Positions 13,459-21,829 of a stretch of 64,000 bases of DNA are shown piece after piece (the stretch's first letter is position 1; every line of letters starts with the position of its first letter). Source of the DNA: an uncultured Solirubrobacterales bacterium. GTDB lineage: Bacteria > Actinomycetota > Thermoleophilia > Solirubrobacterales > 70-9. The stretch is from NCBI GenBank assembly GCA_903939845.1, contig CAJAIJ010000053.1, positions 37,889 through 101,888 of the forward strand, given 5' to 3'. The notes beneath the pieces are model-generated. The model was not told the DNA's origin, did not search any database, and worked only from the letters and a program-made list of their open reading frames with translations. The translations under genes and the position numbers were made by a program.

Positions 13459-14415
13459 TCAGGGGCAGAGATCGGGTCTGGACCGATACCACTCGAAGGC
13501 CTCACGCAGGCCGGTATCGAGGTCCGTCCGGGCACGCCATCCCGTCAGGTCGAAGAGGCGCGACGGATCGACGAACTGGTCGTCTATCTCGCCCTCGGGA
13601 GGACCGTCTGCGAGCTCCGACTTCCCGAACTCGTTCCCGGTCGTCCTGCCTGTCGCCTCGATGACGTCTGCCACAGACGTCGGAATTCCAGTTCCTGCGT
13701 TCACTGCGAGACCGTGGCCACGACCTGCGGCCAGAGCATCGGCGAGGGTGAGGTAGGCCGTGACCGCGTCGGACACGTGGAGAAAGTCCCGTCTCGGTGA
13801 CCCGTCGGAACGAAACCTGGGCTCGCGCCGATGGACGGCGGCCGCCATGAGTTCCGGCACGATCCGGGAGAAGTTGAGATCGCCCCCGCCGTAGACGTTG
13901 GCGAGCCTGGTGACCGCGACCGGAACCCCTGCGGCAGATGAATAGCTTCTGGCGATGACGTCGGTTGCAGCCTTGCTGGCCTCATAGGTTGCCGCCGGCT
14001 CGAGCGGCTGGTCCTCACTGTAGGGAAGCGATGTAGAAGGACCGTAGGCCTTGTCGGAGGATGCGACGACCACCGCCTCGGGGCCGGCCGCACGACAGGC
14101 CTCGAGGACTCTCCAGGTTCCCTCGACGTTGCTACGAAAGGTGCCGAGGGGATCGCTGGCGGCAGGTCCGACCAGTGTCTGGGCCGCGAGGTGGAACACC
14201 CGGTCCATGCCCGCGACCGCCGAGCTCGTCACCGCCCCGTCCGCGACATCCCCGGAAATCACCTCCACCTCCTCGAGGATGCCACGAGCCGAGAGTCCGG
14301 CAAACGAAGGTCGAGGGAGGTCGAGCACCCTGACGTCGTCGCCCCGCTCCAGGAGCTCCATGCAGATCGCGCTTCCGATGAAGCCCTGACCGCCCGTCAC
14401 GAGGACTTGAGCCAC
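13459..14415 (-). CDS. NAD-dependent NDP-sugar epimerase/dehydratase
   Basis: From GTG at 14415: VAQVLVTGGQGFIGSAIC (GxxGxxG), YEASKAATD (YxxxK), RRDFLHVSDAV. Downstream of an RfbF-like gene. Confidence 0.88.
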   Translation of the reverse strand: MAQVLVTGGQGFIGSAICMELLERGDDVRVLDLPRPSFAGLSARGILEEVEVISGDVADGAVTSSAVAGMDRVFHLAAQTLVGPAASDPLGTFRSNVEGTWRVLEACRAAGPEAVVVASSDKAYGPSTSLPYSEDQPLEPAATYEASKAATDVIARSYSSAAGVPVAVTRLANVYGGGDLNFSRIVPELMAAAVHRREPRFRSDGSPRRDFLHVSDAVTAYLTLADALAAGRGHGLAVNAGTGIPTSVADVIEATGRTTGNEFGKSELADGPPEGEIDDQFVDPSRLFDLTGWRARTDLDTGLREAFEWYRSRPDLCP

Positions 14416-15110
14416 GAAGCCCTCCCCTGGTCCCAGAGATCGTTGACGGCGACAAGATCCTTGTAGGTGTCTACGCAGTCCCAGAACCCGCGATGGCGGT
14501 AGGCCATCAACTGGTCGGCGGAAGCGAGCCCGGTCAGCGGACCCTCCTCGAGCACGTCGTCCTCCTCGATGAAGTCGAGCGCCCCGGGCTCCAGGCAGAG
14601 GAAGCCGCCGTTGATCCATTGGTCGACCCTGGGCTTCTCGACGAAGGCCTCGACACGGTCGTCCTCGCCGATCCTCGCCACTCCCCACTGGAGATTCGGC
14701 CTGACGGTGGTCATGGTTGCGAGGCGGCCGTGGGACTGATGAAAGGCCAGCAGTGCCTGAAGATCGATGTCCGCGAGACCATCGACATAGGTCAGGCAGA
14801 AGGTCTCGTCTCCGATTGCGTCAGCCGCCCTCCTGACCCTCCCGCCGGTCGGCGTGTCGAGGCCGGTGTCGAGCGCCGTGCATTCGATCCCGTCGAGGGA
14901 AGGCTCCGAAGCGATGTAGTCCTCGATCATCTGGCCGAGGTAGCCGGTGAGGAGAACGAAGCGTTCGAACCCCTGGGTCCTGTAGATGGTGATGACGTGC
15001 CAGAGCAGGGGCCGGCCACCGACCTCGACCAGGGCCTTCGGCAGCTCACCGGTCTTCTCCCGAAGACGGGTGCCCCTGCCGCCGCAGAGGATCAGGACCG
15101 GGGGCTTCAG
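14397..15110 (-). CDS. Sugar-nucleotidyltransferase, glucose-1-phosphate cytidylyltransferase (RfbF)-like
   Basis: LKPPVLILCGGRGTRLREKTGELPKALVEVGGRPLLWHVITIYRTQGF...FCLTYVDGLADIDLQALLAFHQSHGRLATMTTV...WINGGFLCLEPGALDFI...YRHRGFWDCVDTYKD. No ATG/GTG/TTG start upstream of the conserved N-terminus; candidate CTG at 15110. Confidence 0.85.
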   Translation of the reverse strand: MKPPVLILCGGRGTRLREKTGELPKALVEVGGRPLLWHVITIYRTQGFERFVLLTGYLGQMIEDYIASEPSLDGIECTALDTGLDTPTGGRVRRAADAIGDETFCLTYVDGLADIDLQALLAFHQSHGRLATMTTVRPNLQWGVARIGEDDRVEAFVEKPRVDQWINGGFLCLEPGALDFIEEDDVLEEGPLTGLASADQLMAYRHRGFWDCVDTYKDLVAVNDLWDQGRASWLKSS

Positions 15111-15376
15111 CCGCCGGCCACGGCGGGCAGGATGGTCAGCTCGGACCCGTCTTCGACGATCGTTTCGAGCCCATCTCCGAAACGAATGTCCTCGCCTCCG
15201 AGATAAACATTCACGAATCGCCTCAGCTGGCCGCCTTCGGTGATCCGCTCCCTCAGGTCGGGACTCTCGAGAAAGAGCGCCTCGAGGACCTCGCCGACGG
15301 TCTCGCCGCCGAGTTCGACTTCGGCCCTGCCGCCGGCAGAGGGCCTCAACTGTGTGGGGATCTTTACGGTGACCAT
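15107..15376 (-). CDS. MoaD/ThiS-family sulfur carrier protein
   Basis: 89 aa, beta-grasp-like MVTVKIPTQLRPSAGGRAEVELGGETVGEVLEALF...VYLGGEDIRFGDGLETIVEDGSELTILPAVAGG; diglycine C-terminus. Confidence 0.9.
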   Translation of the reverse strand: MVTVKIPTQLRPSAGGRAEVELGGETVGEVLEALFLESPDLRERITEGGQLRRFVNVYLGGEDIRFGDGLETIVEDGSELTILPAVAGG

Positions 15377-15379
15377 CGT

Positions 15380-16615
15380 TCAGGCGAAAGTGGTCGCGAA
15401 AGTCGATTCGAAACTCTCGACCGTCGGTTCTATCTCGCGGAGCGAGAAGGTATCGCGATTTGCGTCGAGGGTCTTGAGACCCTCGCCGGTTATGTACACG
15501 ACGACCTTCTCACCGTCGGCGAGTTCGCCCCGCTCAGCCAGCTTGGCGAGGACGGCAGTGGTGACTCCGCCCGCCGTCTCGGTGAAGATGCCGGTGGTCT
15601 CAGCGAGGAGCCGGATCCCGGCGCGAATCTCGTCGTCGGTGACGGAGTCCACCCCTCCCCCGGTCCTCCTGGCCTGATCCAGCGCATAGGGTCCATCTGC
15701 GGGGTCTCCGATCGCGAGACTCTTGGCGATGGTGTCGGGCTTCTGGGGCCGACAGAAGTCCTCGCCGTCCCGGAATGCCGCCGCCACCGGCGAACAGCCC
15801 TCGGCCTGGGCCCCGTTGAAGACGGGCGTGTCGCCTTCGACCAGCCCAACCTCCTGCCACTCGGAGAACCCACGCCCGATCTTGGTGAACAGAGACCCCG
15901 ACGCGATCGGACAGACGACGCGATCGGGAAGCCTCCAGCCGAGCTGCTCGATGGTTTCGAAGGCCAGTGTCTTCGACCCTTCCGAGTAGTACGGCCGCAG
16001 GTTCACGTTGACGAAGGCCCAGGGCTTCTCGTCCGAGAGCTGCGTGCAGAGCCGGTTGACGTCGTCGTAGTTGCCCTTGACACCCACCAGGTTGCTCCCG
16101 TAGATGTCGGTGGCCAGGAGCTTTTGCTCCTCGAGGTTGGACGGAACGAAGACGTAGCAGTCGAAACCGCCGGCAGCGGCATTGGCCGCAACCGAATTCG
16201 CCAGATTGCCGGTCGAGGCACAGGCGACGGTCTGGTACCCGAGCTCCCGTGCCTTGGCCAGGGCAACCGAGACGACCCTGTCCTTGAATGAGTGGGTCGG
16301 ATTCGCGGCATCGTTCTTGACCCAGATCTCGGCACCGGTCCCGAGAGCCTCGGCGAGGCGATCGGCCTTGATCAGAGGAGTCATGCCGGGCTCCAATGGT
16401 CCGACCTCCGGCCTGCCACCGGTGAAAGGCAGGAAGTCGAGGTAGCGCCAGATTCCGTTCGATCCGGCCTGAATCCTCCTTCGCGCTTCATCCGGCTCGA
16501 GACCCGAGTGGTCGTAGCGCACCTCGAGTGGTCCGAAACACTGCCCACAGAAATAGGCGGCCCCTAAATCCAGGGTCGCTCCACACTCCTTGCATCCGAG
16601 TTCCACAGCTGACAT
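15380..16615 (-). CDS. thrC: PLP-dependent threonine synthase-type enzyme with N-terminal zinc ribbon (function may differ, see findings)
   Basis: 411 aa; CKECG...CGQC; NPTHSFKDRVV (PLP Lys), CASTGNLANSVAA; RBS AGGAAAGGA before ATG 16615. Confidence 0.88.
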   Translation of the reverse strand: MSAVELGCKECGATLDLGAAYFCGQCFGPLEVRYDHSGLEPDEARRRIQAGSNGIWRYLDFLPFTGGRPEVGPLEPGMTPLIKADRLAEALGTGAEIWVKNDAANPTHSFKDRVVSVALAKARELGYQTVACASTGNLANSVAANAAAGGFDCYVFVPSNLEEQKLLATDIYGSNLVGVKGNYDDVNRLCTQLSDEKPWAFVNVNLRPYYSEGSKTLAFETIEQLGWRLPDRVVCPIASGSLFTKIGRGFSEWQEVGLVEGDTPVFNGAQAEGCSPVAAAFRDGEDFCRPQKPDTIAKSLAIGDPADGPYALDQARRTGGGVDSVTDDEIRAGIRLLAETTGIFTETAGGVTTAVLAKLAERGELADGEKVVVYITGEGLKTLDANRDTFSLREIEPTVESFESTFATTFA

Positions 16616-16644
16616 CCGACCGTTCCTTTCCTAGTCCAAATATG

Positions 16645-16670
16645 AAAAAACCTTCGCCCGTGGGCGAAGG
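16645..16670 (-). terminator. Rho-independent terminator of the SAM riboswitch expression platform
   Basis: Minus strand CCTTCGCCC AC GGGCGAAGG TTTTTT between the aptamer and thrC. Confidence 0.93.
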
Positions 16671-16687
16671 TCCGGTCGGACTTTCCC

Positions 16688-16796
16688 CCACATCTACCGG
16701 CTGACTGCCGATGGATTTGGCACCTTCTTCGGAGACGAGCTCCGATTGGTTGCCGGGGTTTCACTGGGCCATTTCCCTCCACCCCTCTTGATGTGG
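16688..16796 (-). ncRNA. SAM-I (S-box) riboswitch aptamer
   Basis: Minus strand CCACATCAAGAGGGGTGGAGGGAAATGGCCCAGTGAAACCCCGGCAACCAATCGGAGCTCGTCTCCGAAGAAGGTGCCAAATCCATCGGCAGTCAGCCGGTAGATGTGG. P1 CCACATC/GATGTGG, P2 GGGGT/ACCCC, P3 TCGGAG/CTCCGA, P4 ATCGGC/GCCGGT; conserved ATCAAGAG, GGAGGGA..TGGCCC, GGCAACC, AAGGTGCCAAATCC. Confidence 0.95.
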
Positions 16797-16951
16797 CGAC
16801 TGCTATGTGGCCGGGAAGATAACAGAACGACCCGTTGGTCGCCGTGCCTTCGGATCATTCGGGGATGGCTCCGTGCCTTCACATCCCTTTCATGCGCAAC
16901 GACCGGCTTTCCCTTACCCTTGGGCCATGGAGACGAAGCGTTCGGAAATGA

Positions 16952-17980
16952 ATGGAGGCGGCGATGCCGAGCCTCCCTCGTCTCAAGAGGCCCCGTGAAG
17001 CGGTTCCTTCCGCTGCACCGGTGGCCGCACCCGAGATAAAGGCCCCGCGGGTCGAGGAGATCTCATCGAACGGTCTCCGCTGGTTCAACGTCGAGCAGCC
17101 CGGCAGCCTCGAACAGGCATGGCTCCAGGAGCACTTCGCCTTTCACGCACTCGACCTCGAAGATGTCCTTTCCCGGAATCAGAGGCCGAAGATCGACGAA
17201 TATCCGGACTACCTCTTCCTCGTCGTCCACATCCCGGTCTTCAACAGCAAGGTCGGGAGGCTCGGAACCGGCGAGCTGGACATGTTCGTCGGCCCGGACT
17301 TCGTGGTCACGCTCCCGAACCAGCCTCTCCCACCAGTCGAATACCTCTTCGGGAGGTGTCAGTCCGACGCAGACTTCAGGGAGGCCATCTTCGCCCGCGG
17401 TGCCGGCTACCTCATGTATCGACTCGTCGACGACTCTTTCGATTACTGCTTCCCGATGCTCCGGAAGATCTCGAACAAGCTCGACGGTCTCGAGGATGAG
17501 ATCTTCGAAGGGCGCTCGGACGATGTCGTGCGCGACATCTCGAATCTGAAGCAGGAGATCATCAACTTCCGAAAGGTGATCCGACCCCAACGGACCGTTC
17601 TGGGTGATCTCGAGAAGGTGAAAGGTCGCTACCTGACCGAGGAGATCGATCTCGAGATCTACTTCGATGACATCGCGGATGCACACGAGCGAATCTGGGA
17701 CCTGCTCGAGAACTACAAGGAGGTCGTCGTCGGTCTCGAGGAGACCAACGAATCGATCCTGAGCCACCGCTCGATGGAACGCCTCAACGTCCTGACGGCC
17801 ATCACTGTGATCGTTCTGCCGCTGACCCTGATCGCCTCGGTATTCGGCATGAACGTGGGTCTGCCTGGAGGTGGCATCCCCCAGTCCTCCGGGCTCGCAA
17901 CTTTCCTGACCGTGATCGGCGTGATGGTCGCCCTCGGCGTCGGGATGGTCGCCTTCTTTCGCATTCGGCGTTGGCTGTAG
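16952..17980 (+). CDS. corA: CorA-family magnesium/divalent cation transporter
   Basis: 342 aa; C-terminal two TMs with ASVFGMNVGLPG (GMN motif). Confidence 0.93.
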   Translation: MEAAMPSLPRLKRPREAVPSAAPVAAPEIKAPRVEEISSNGLRWFNVEQPGSLEQAWLQEHFAFHALDLEDVLSRNQRPKIDEYPDYLFLVVHIPVFNSKVGRLGTGELDMFVGPDFVVTLPNQPLPPVEYLFGRCQSDADFREAIFARGAGYLMYRLVDDSFDYCFPMLRKISNKLDGLEDEIFEGRSDDVVRDISNLKQEIINFRKVIRPQRTVLGDLEKVKGRYLTEEIDLEIYFDDIADAHERIWDLLENYKEVVVGLEETNESILSHRSMERLNVLTAITVIVLPLTLIASVFGMNVGLPGGGIPQSSGLATFLTVIGVMVALGVGMVAFFRIRRWL

Positions 17981-17992
17981 CCTGAGGCCTTC

Positions 17993-18508
17993 ATGACTCC
18001 GAACCGAATCTGGGCTCCGTGGCGCCTCGAATACGTCAAGGATGCCTCCAAGGACGAGGAGGACGCCTGCGTCTTTTGCGCCAAGCCGGCCCTGGGTGAC
18101 GACGAGACAGCCTTGATCGTCCATCGGGGCGAGACCTGCTTCGTGATCCTCAATCTCTATCCCTACACGAACGGACACCTCATGGTCACCCCGTTCGAGC
18201 ACTGCGGGCGACTCCAGGACCTGCCTGCAGAGACCACTGCCGAGATGCTCGAACTCTCGAAGATCGCCATGAGCCGACTCGAGACCGTCTACCGCCCTCA
18301 CGGTTTCAACGTCGGGTTCAATCAGGGCCGTGCAGCAGGGGCGGGAGTCGAGCACCACATCCACATGCACGTCGTTCCCCGCTGGGGAGGCGACACGAAC
18401 TTCATGCCGGTCATTGCCGACCACAGGGTCATGCCCCAGTCCCTCGAAGACAGCTACCGGGCCCTGGTCGGAGCGTTCGCTGACCCCACGACCGGGCCTG
18501 ATTCATGA
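17993..18508 (+). CDS. HIT-family hydrolase/phosphorylase (Ap4A phosphorylase-like)
   Basis: HHIHMHVVPRWGGDTNFMPV HIT motif; NLYPYTNGHLMV. Confidence 0.92.
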   Translation: MTPNRIWAPWRLEYVKDASKDEEDACVFCAKPALGDDETALIVHRGETCFVILNLYPYTNGHLMVTPFEHCGRLQDLPAETTAEMLELSKIAMSRLETVYRPHGFNVGFNQGRAAGAGVEHHIHMHVVPRWGGDTNFMPVIADHRVMPQSLEDSYRALVGAFADPTTGPDS

Positions 18509-19866
18509 GCGGGATATTCAAGGCCTACGACATCCGCGGAGTCCACGGTTCCGAGATGGACGAAAGCGATGCCCGGAGAATAGGAAGGGCCTTCGTCGAG
18601 GTTCTTGCCGGCCTTCGGTCCAAGGCACCCAAAGACCTTCGGATCGGACTCGGCCGGGATATGCGCCTTACCGCTCCGGCCATGGCCGAGGCGGTCAGGG
18701 ACGGGATGGTCGAGCAGGGGGCAGAGGTCCTCGACGCCGGCATGGTCGGAACCGAGATGCTCTACTTCCTCGTCGGTGACCACGGTCTGGACGGCGGTGC
18801 CATGGTTACGGCCTCCCACAACCCGAAGGCCTACACCGGAATCAAGCTGGTTCGTGAAGGTGCCCTGGCCCTGTCTGGCGAGGCCGGAATCGGCGAGATC
18901 GCGAAGATGATCGATCGAGGAATCCCGGATTCGACCGGGGCGGGAAGTCACTCCGCCGTCGACGTGTATCCGGCCTACCGCGACAAGGTCATCGGCTTCG
19001 TGGATCCGAGCCGAATCGGTCCGCTGAAGGTCGTGGTCGACGGAGGCAACGGCATGGCCGGTCCGATGGTCGGTCCGATCCTGCGTGACCTGGAGCTCGA
19101 ACTGACCGAGCTCTACTTCGAACCCGACGGTGAGTTCCCCGACCACGAACCGAATCCCCTCCTGGAGGAGAACCGGCGATTGATTTCCGAGACCGTCCGG
19201 GAGACCGGCGCCGATCTCGGAATCGCCTGGGACGGGGATGCTGACCGTTGCTTCTTCATCGATGAGACCGGTGCCTTTTGCGACGGAGACTTCATCTGCG
19301 CACTCCTCGCACGTTCACTGCTGGAGTCCGCGCCGGGTGCCCGGGTCCTCTTCGACCCCCGCTCCAGTCGTGCCGTCCCGGAAACCGTCGACGCCGCCGG
19401 TGGCTCGACGGCACTGTCGAGAGTCGGACACGCCTTCTTCAAGAAGCGAATGCGCGAGGAGGGGGCCGTTTTCGGCGGGGAGGTCTCGGGCCACTACTAC
19501 TTCCGTGATTTCTACTGCGCCGACTCGGGCGCGATCCCCGCTCTGCTGATTCTCGAGATGGTCTCGACCCAGGGAAACTCGCTCGGAGAAATGATGAATG
19601 AGTTCCGTTCCCGATATTTCATATCCGGCGAGATCAACTCATCGGTGCCCGAGCCGGTCGAGACGATCGGGGAGGTCCGCTCCCGGTTCAGCGACGGTGA
19701 GATCACCGAGCTCGATGGCCTCTCGGTGGACTACCCCGACTGGCACTTCAACCTGAGGCCCTCGAACACCGAGCCCCTTCTCAGGCTCAACCTCGAATCC
19801 CTCGTTTCGCTCGAAGACATGCAACTGCGCCGTGATGCAATCCTCAGGATGATCCGCGATGAGTAA
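18505..19866 (+). CDS. manB: Phosphomannomutase/phosphoglucomutase
   Basis: 453 aa; MVTASHNPKAYTGIK, AWDGDADRCFFIDE, GEVSGHYYF, RPSNTEPLLRLNLE. Confidence 0.93.
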   Translation: MSGIFKAYDIRGVHGSEMDESDARRIGRAFVEVLAGLRSKAPKDLRIGLGRDMRLTAPAMAEAVRDGMVEQGAEVLDAGMVGTEMLYFLVGDHGLDGGAMVTASHNPKAYTGIKLVREGALALSGEAGIGEIAKMIDRGIPDSTGAGSHSAVDVYPAYRDKVIGFVDPSRIGPLKVVVDGGNGMAGPMVGPILRDLELELTELYFEPDGEFPDHEPNPLLEENRRLISETVRETGADLGIAWDGDADRCFFIDETGAFCDGDFICALLARSLLESAPGARVLFDPRSSRAVPETVDAAGGSTALSRVGHAFFKKRMREEGAVFGGEVSGHYYFRDFYCADSGAIPALLILEMVSTQGNSLGEMMNEFRSRYFISGEINSSVPEPVETIGEVRSRFSDGEITELDGLSVDYPDWHFNLRPSNTEPLLRLNLESLVSLEDMQLRRDAILRMIRDE

Positions 19867-20872
19867 GAGTCCCGAGCGAAACCCCGAAGCGGTACTGGCC
19901 GAGGCCCGAACGAAGGGCATCCACTGCCTGCCGATCCCGACGCCGTTCGCGGTCGGTCGGGTCAATTGTTACCTGGTCGAGGGGAGCCGGCTGGTGCTGA
20001 TCGATGCCGGCCCGAACTCCGAGAGGTCACTCGAGGAGCTCGAAGCCATGATCGGGACGGCCGGTCATGCCATCGAGGACATCGACCTCGTCATTGCCAC
20101 TCACCAGCACATCGACCACATCGGACTCATCCAGACGGTTGCCGACCGGGCCGGTGCCGAGGTGGCGGCTCTCGACAGGTCGATCGAGCGCCTCGCCAAC
20201 TTCGGCCTCAATGCCGATGCCGAAGACGACATGGCGGTTTCGCTGATGCTCAGACACGGCATCTCTGAAGAGATCGCCACAACCCTCAAGGCCGTCTCCT
20301 CCACCTACCGCGGCTGGGGAGACCGGGTGGAAGTGACGCTTCCCCTGGCGGCAGGCACGACTATCGAGATCGGCGGAATGGAGATGGAAATACATCACCG
20401 CCCCGGCCACAGCCCCTCCGACACGATCTTCTTCGATCCGGCTAGTGGAATCGCTTTCGGGGGCGACCACCTCCTTTCCCACATTTCCTCTAACCCTCTC
20501 ATCGCCAGGCCTCTCGATGGCGAGGGTGAACGGACCCGCTCGCTCATCGACTACACCGATTCGTTGCTGAAGACCAGAGAGATGGAGGTCGAAGTCATGT
20601 TCTCGGGCCACGGCGACCCGGTCACGGGGCATCGAGAGCTCATCGACTCCCGTCTGGCTGCCCAGGACAGACGTCGAGAGAAGATCTTCGGAATCATCGA
20701 GGCGGGGCCGATCTCCGCCTACGGGATAGCAGAGGCGATCTGGGGGGACGTCGCCGTCACCCAGGCCTACCTGACACTCTCCGAGGTCATCGGGCATGTC
20801 GACGTCCTGCTCGAAGAGGGCCGGGTCAGGGAGGTCACACAGGGCGACCTCATTACCTTCGAGGCGGCCTGA
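19859..20872 (+). CDS. MBL-fold metallo-hydrolase
   Basis: IATHQHIDHIGL, HHRPGHSPSDTIFFD, GGDHLL. Confidence 0.9.
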   Translation: MSKSPERNPEAVLAEARTKGIHCLPIPTPFAVGRVNCYLVEGSRLVLIDAGPNSERSLEELEAMIGTAGHAIEDIDLVIATHQHIDHIGLIQTVADRAGAEVAALDRSIERLANFGLNADAEDDMAVSLMLRHGISEEIATTLKAVSSTYRGWGDRVEVTLPLAAGTTIEIGGMEMEIHHRPGHSPSDTIFFDPASGIAFGGDHLLSHISSNPLIARPLDGEGERTRSLIDYTDSLLKTREMEVEVMFSGHGDPVTGHRELIDSRLAAQDRRREKIFGIIEAGPISAYGIAEAIWGDVAVTQAYLTLSEVIGHVDVLLEEGRVREVTQGDLITFEAA

Positions 20873-21822
20873 TGCCCGGGGACGGCCGCCGGAGAATCCT
20901 GGTGATCGTCAATCCCCACGCGACGACCGTCTCCGATCGGCTCAAGAACCTCGTCATCTACGCGCTGCAGAGCAGGTTCGAGGTAGAGGTTGAGGCGACG
21001 CAGGGCCAGAATCACGCGACCGAGATCGGGCGAGGGGCCAGGGACGGGGCGTGGGAGATGGTGGTGGCCTTCGGCGGCGACGGCACGATCAACGAAGTCG
21101 CGAACGGTCTCGCCGGCACCGAGATTCCACTCGGCCTTCTTCCGGGAGGCAATACGAATGTCGTCTGCCGGACTCTCGGCATTCCGAATGACGTGGTCGA
21201 AGCGACCGAACACCTGCTTTCCCTTGCTGACGACCTGCGAACTACCCGTGTAGCACTCGGCCGGGTAGGCGACCGCCACTTCGTCTTCTCCTGTGGTTGC
21301 GGAATCGATGCGACAGTCGTGGAGAGGGTCGACGCCAACCCCGGCCTCAAGTCGACGGCCGGCCCGTGGTACTACTCGTGGTCTGCCCTCTCGGGATACA
21401 TGCGCTCCTACATGCGGGATCCCGTGATGCTGGAGGTAGCCACTCCGGAGAAGAGCGTCGAGGGTGTCACCGTGCTGGCCCAGAACTCCGACCCGTTCAC
21501 CTTCTTCGGCAGTCGCGCCGTCCATGTCTGCCCGTCGGTGGCGATGGCCGACCCCTTCCTCTCGATGTCTGTCCTCAAGAGAGGAAACCAGCTCGACGCG
21601 GCAACCCTGATACCCCGCTTGCTCTCGTCCCGGCTCGATGCCGGCCGCCACGGCCAGATGGAGACCTTCGACCGGCTGATCGAAGCCAGGATCCGGTCCC
21701 TCTCGACCGAGGCCGATGGAACCGTCCGTACCTTTCCTGTTCAGGTCGACGGAGACTTCATAGGGCGGTTCGAAGAGGTCGAGATCTCGATCGTGCCCGA
21801 CGCCCTTTCCATCGTCGCCTGA
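20872..21822 (+). CDS. Diacylglycerol kinase-family lipid kinase
   Basis: VIVNPHATTVSDRL, VVAFGGDGTINEVANGLAGT, PLGLLPGGNTNVVCRTLG. Confidence 0.92.
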   Translation: MPGDGRRRILVIVNPHATTVSDRLKNLVIYALQSRFEVEVEATQGQNHATEIGRGARDGAWEMVVAFGGDGTINEVANGLAGTEIPLGLLPGGNTNVVCRTLGIPNDVVEATEHLLSLADDLRTTRVALGRVGDRHFVFSCGCGIDATVVERVDANPGLKSTAGPWYYSWSALSGYMRSYMRDPVMLEVATPEKSVEGVTVLAQNSDPFTFFGSRAVHVCPSVAMADPFLSMSVLKRGNQLDAATLIPRLLSSRLDAGRHGQMETFDRLIEARIRSLSTEADGTVRTFPVQVDGDFIGRFEEVEISIVPDALSIVA

Positions 21823-21829
21823 CCGCGCA

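Noticed and set aside
16488-16882. Small minus-strand ORFs in the thrC leader (MGESPTGPSPTGEGFF..., MEGNGPVKPRQ..., MKARSHPRMI...)
   Set aside because: They run through the riboswitch aptamer and terminator; sequence is explained by RNA structure.
17063-18424. 453-aa minus-strand ORF opposite corA and the HIT gene
   Set aside because: Antisense to two well-supported genes; no recognisable motifs.
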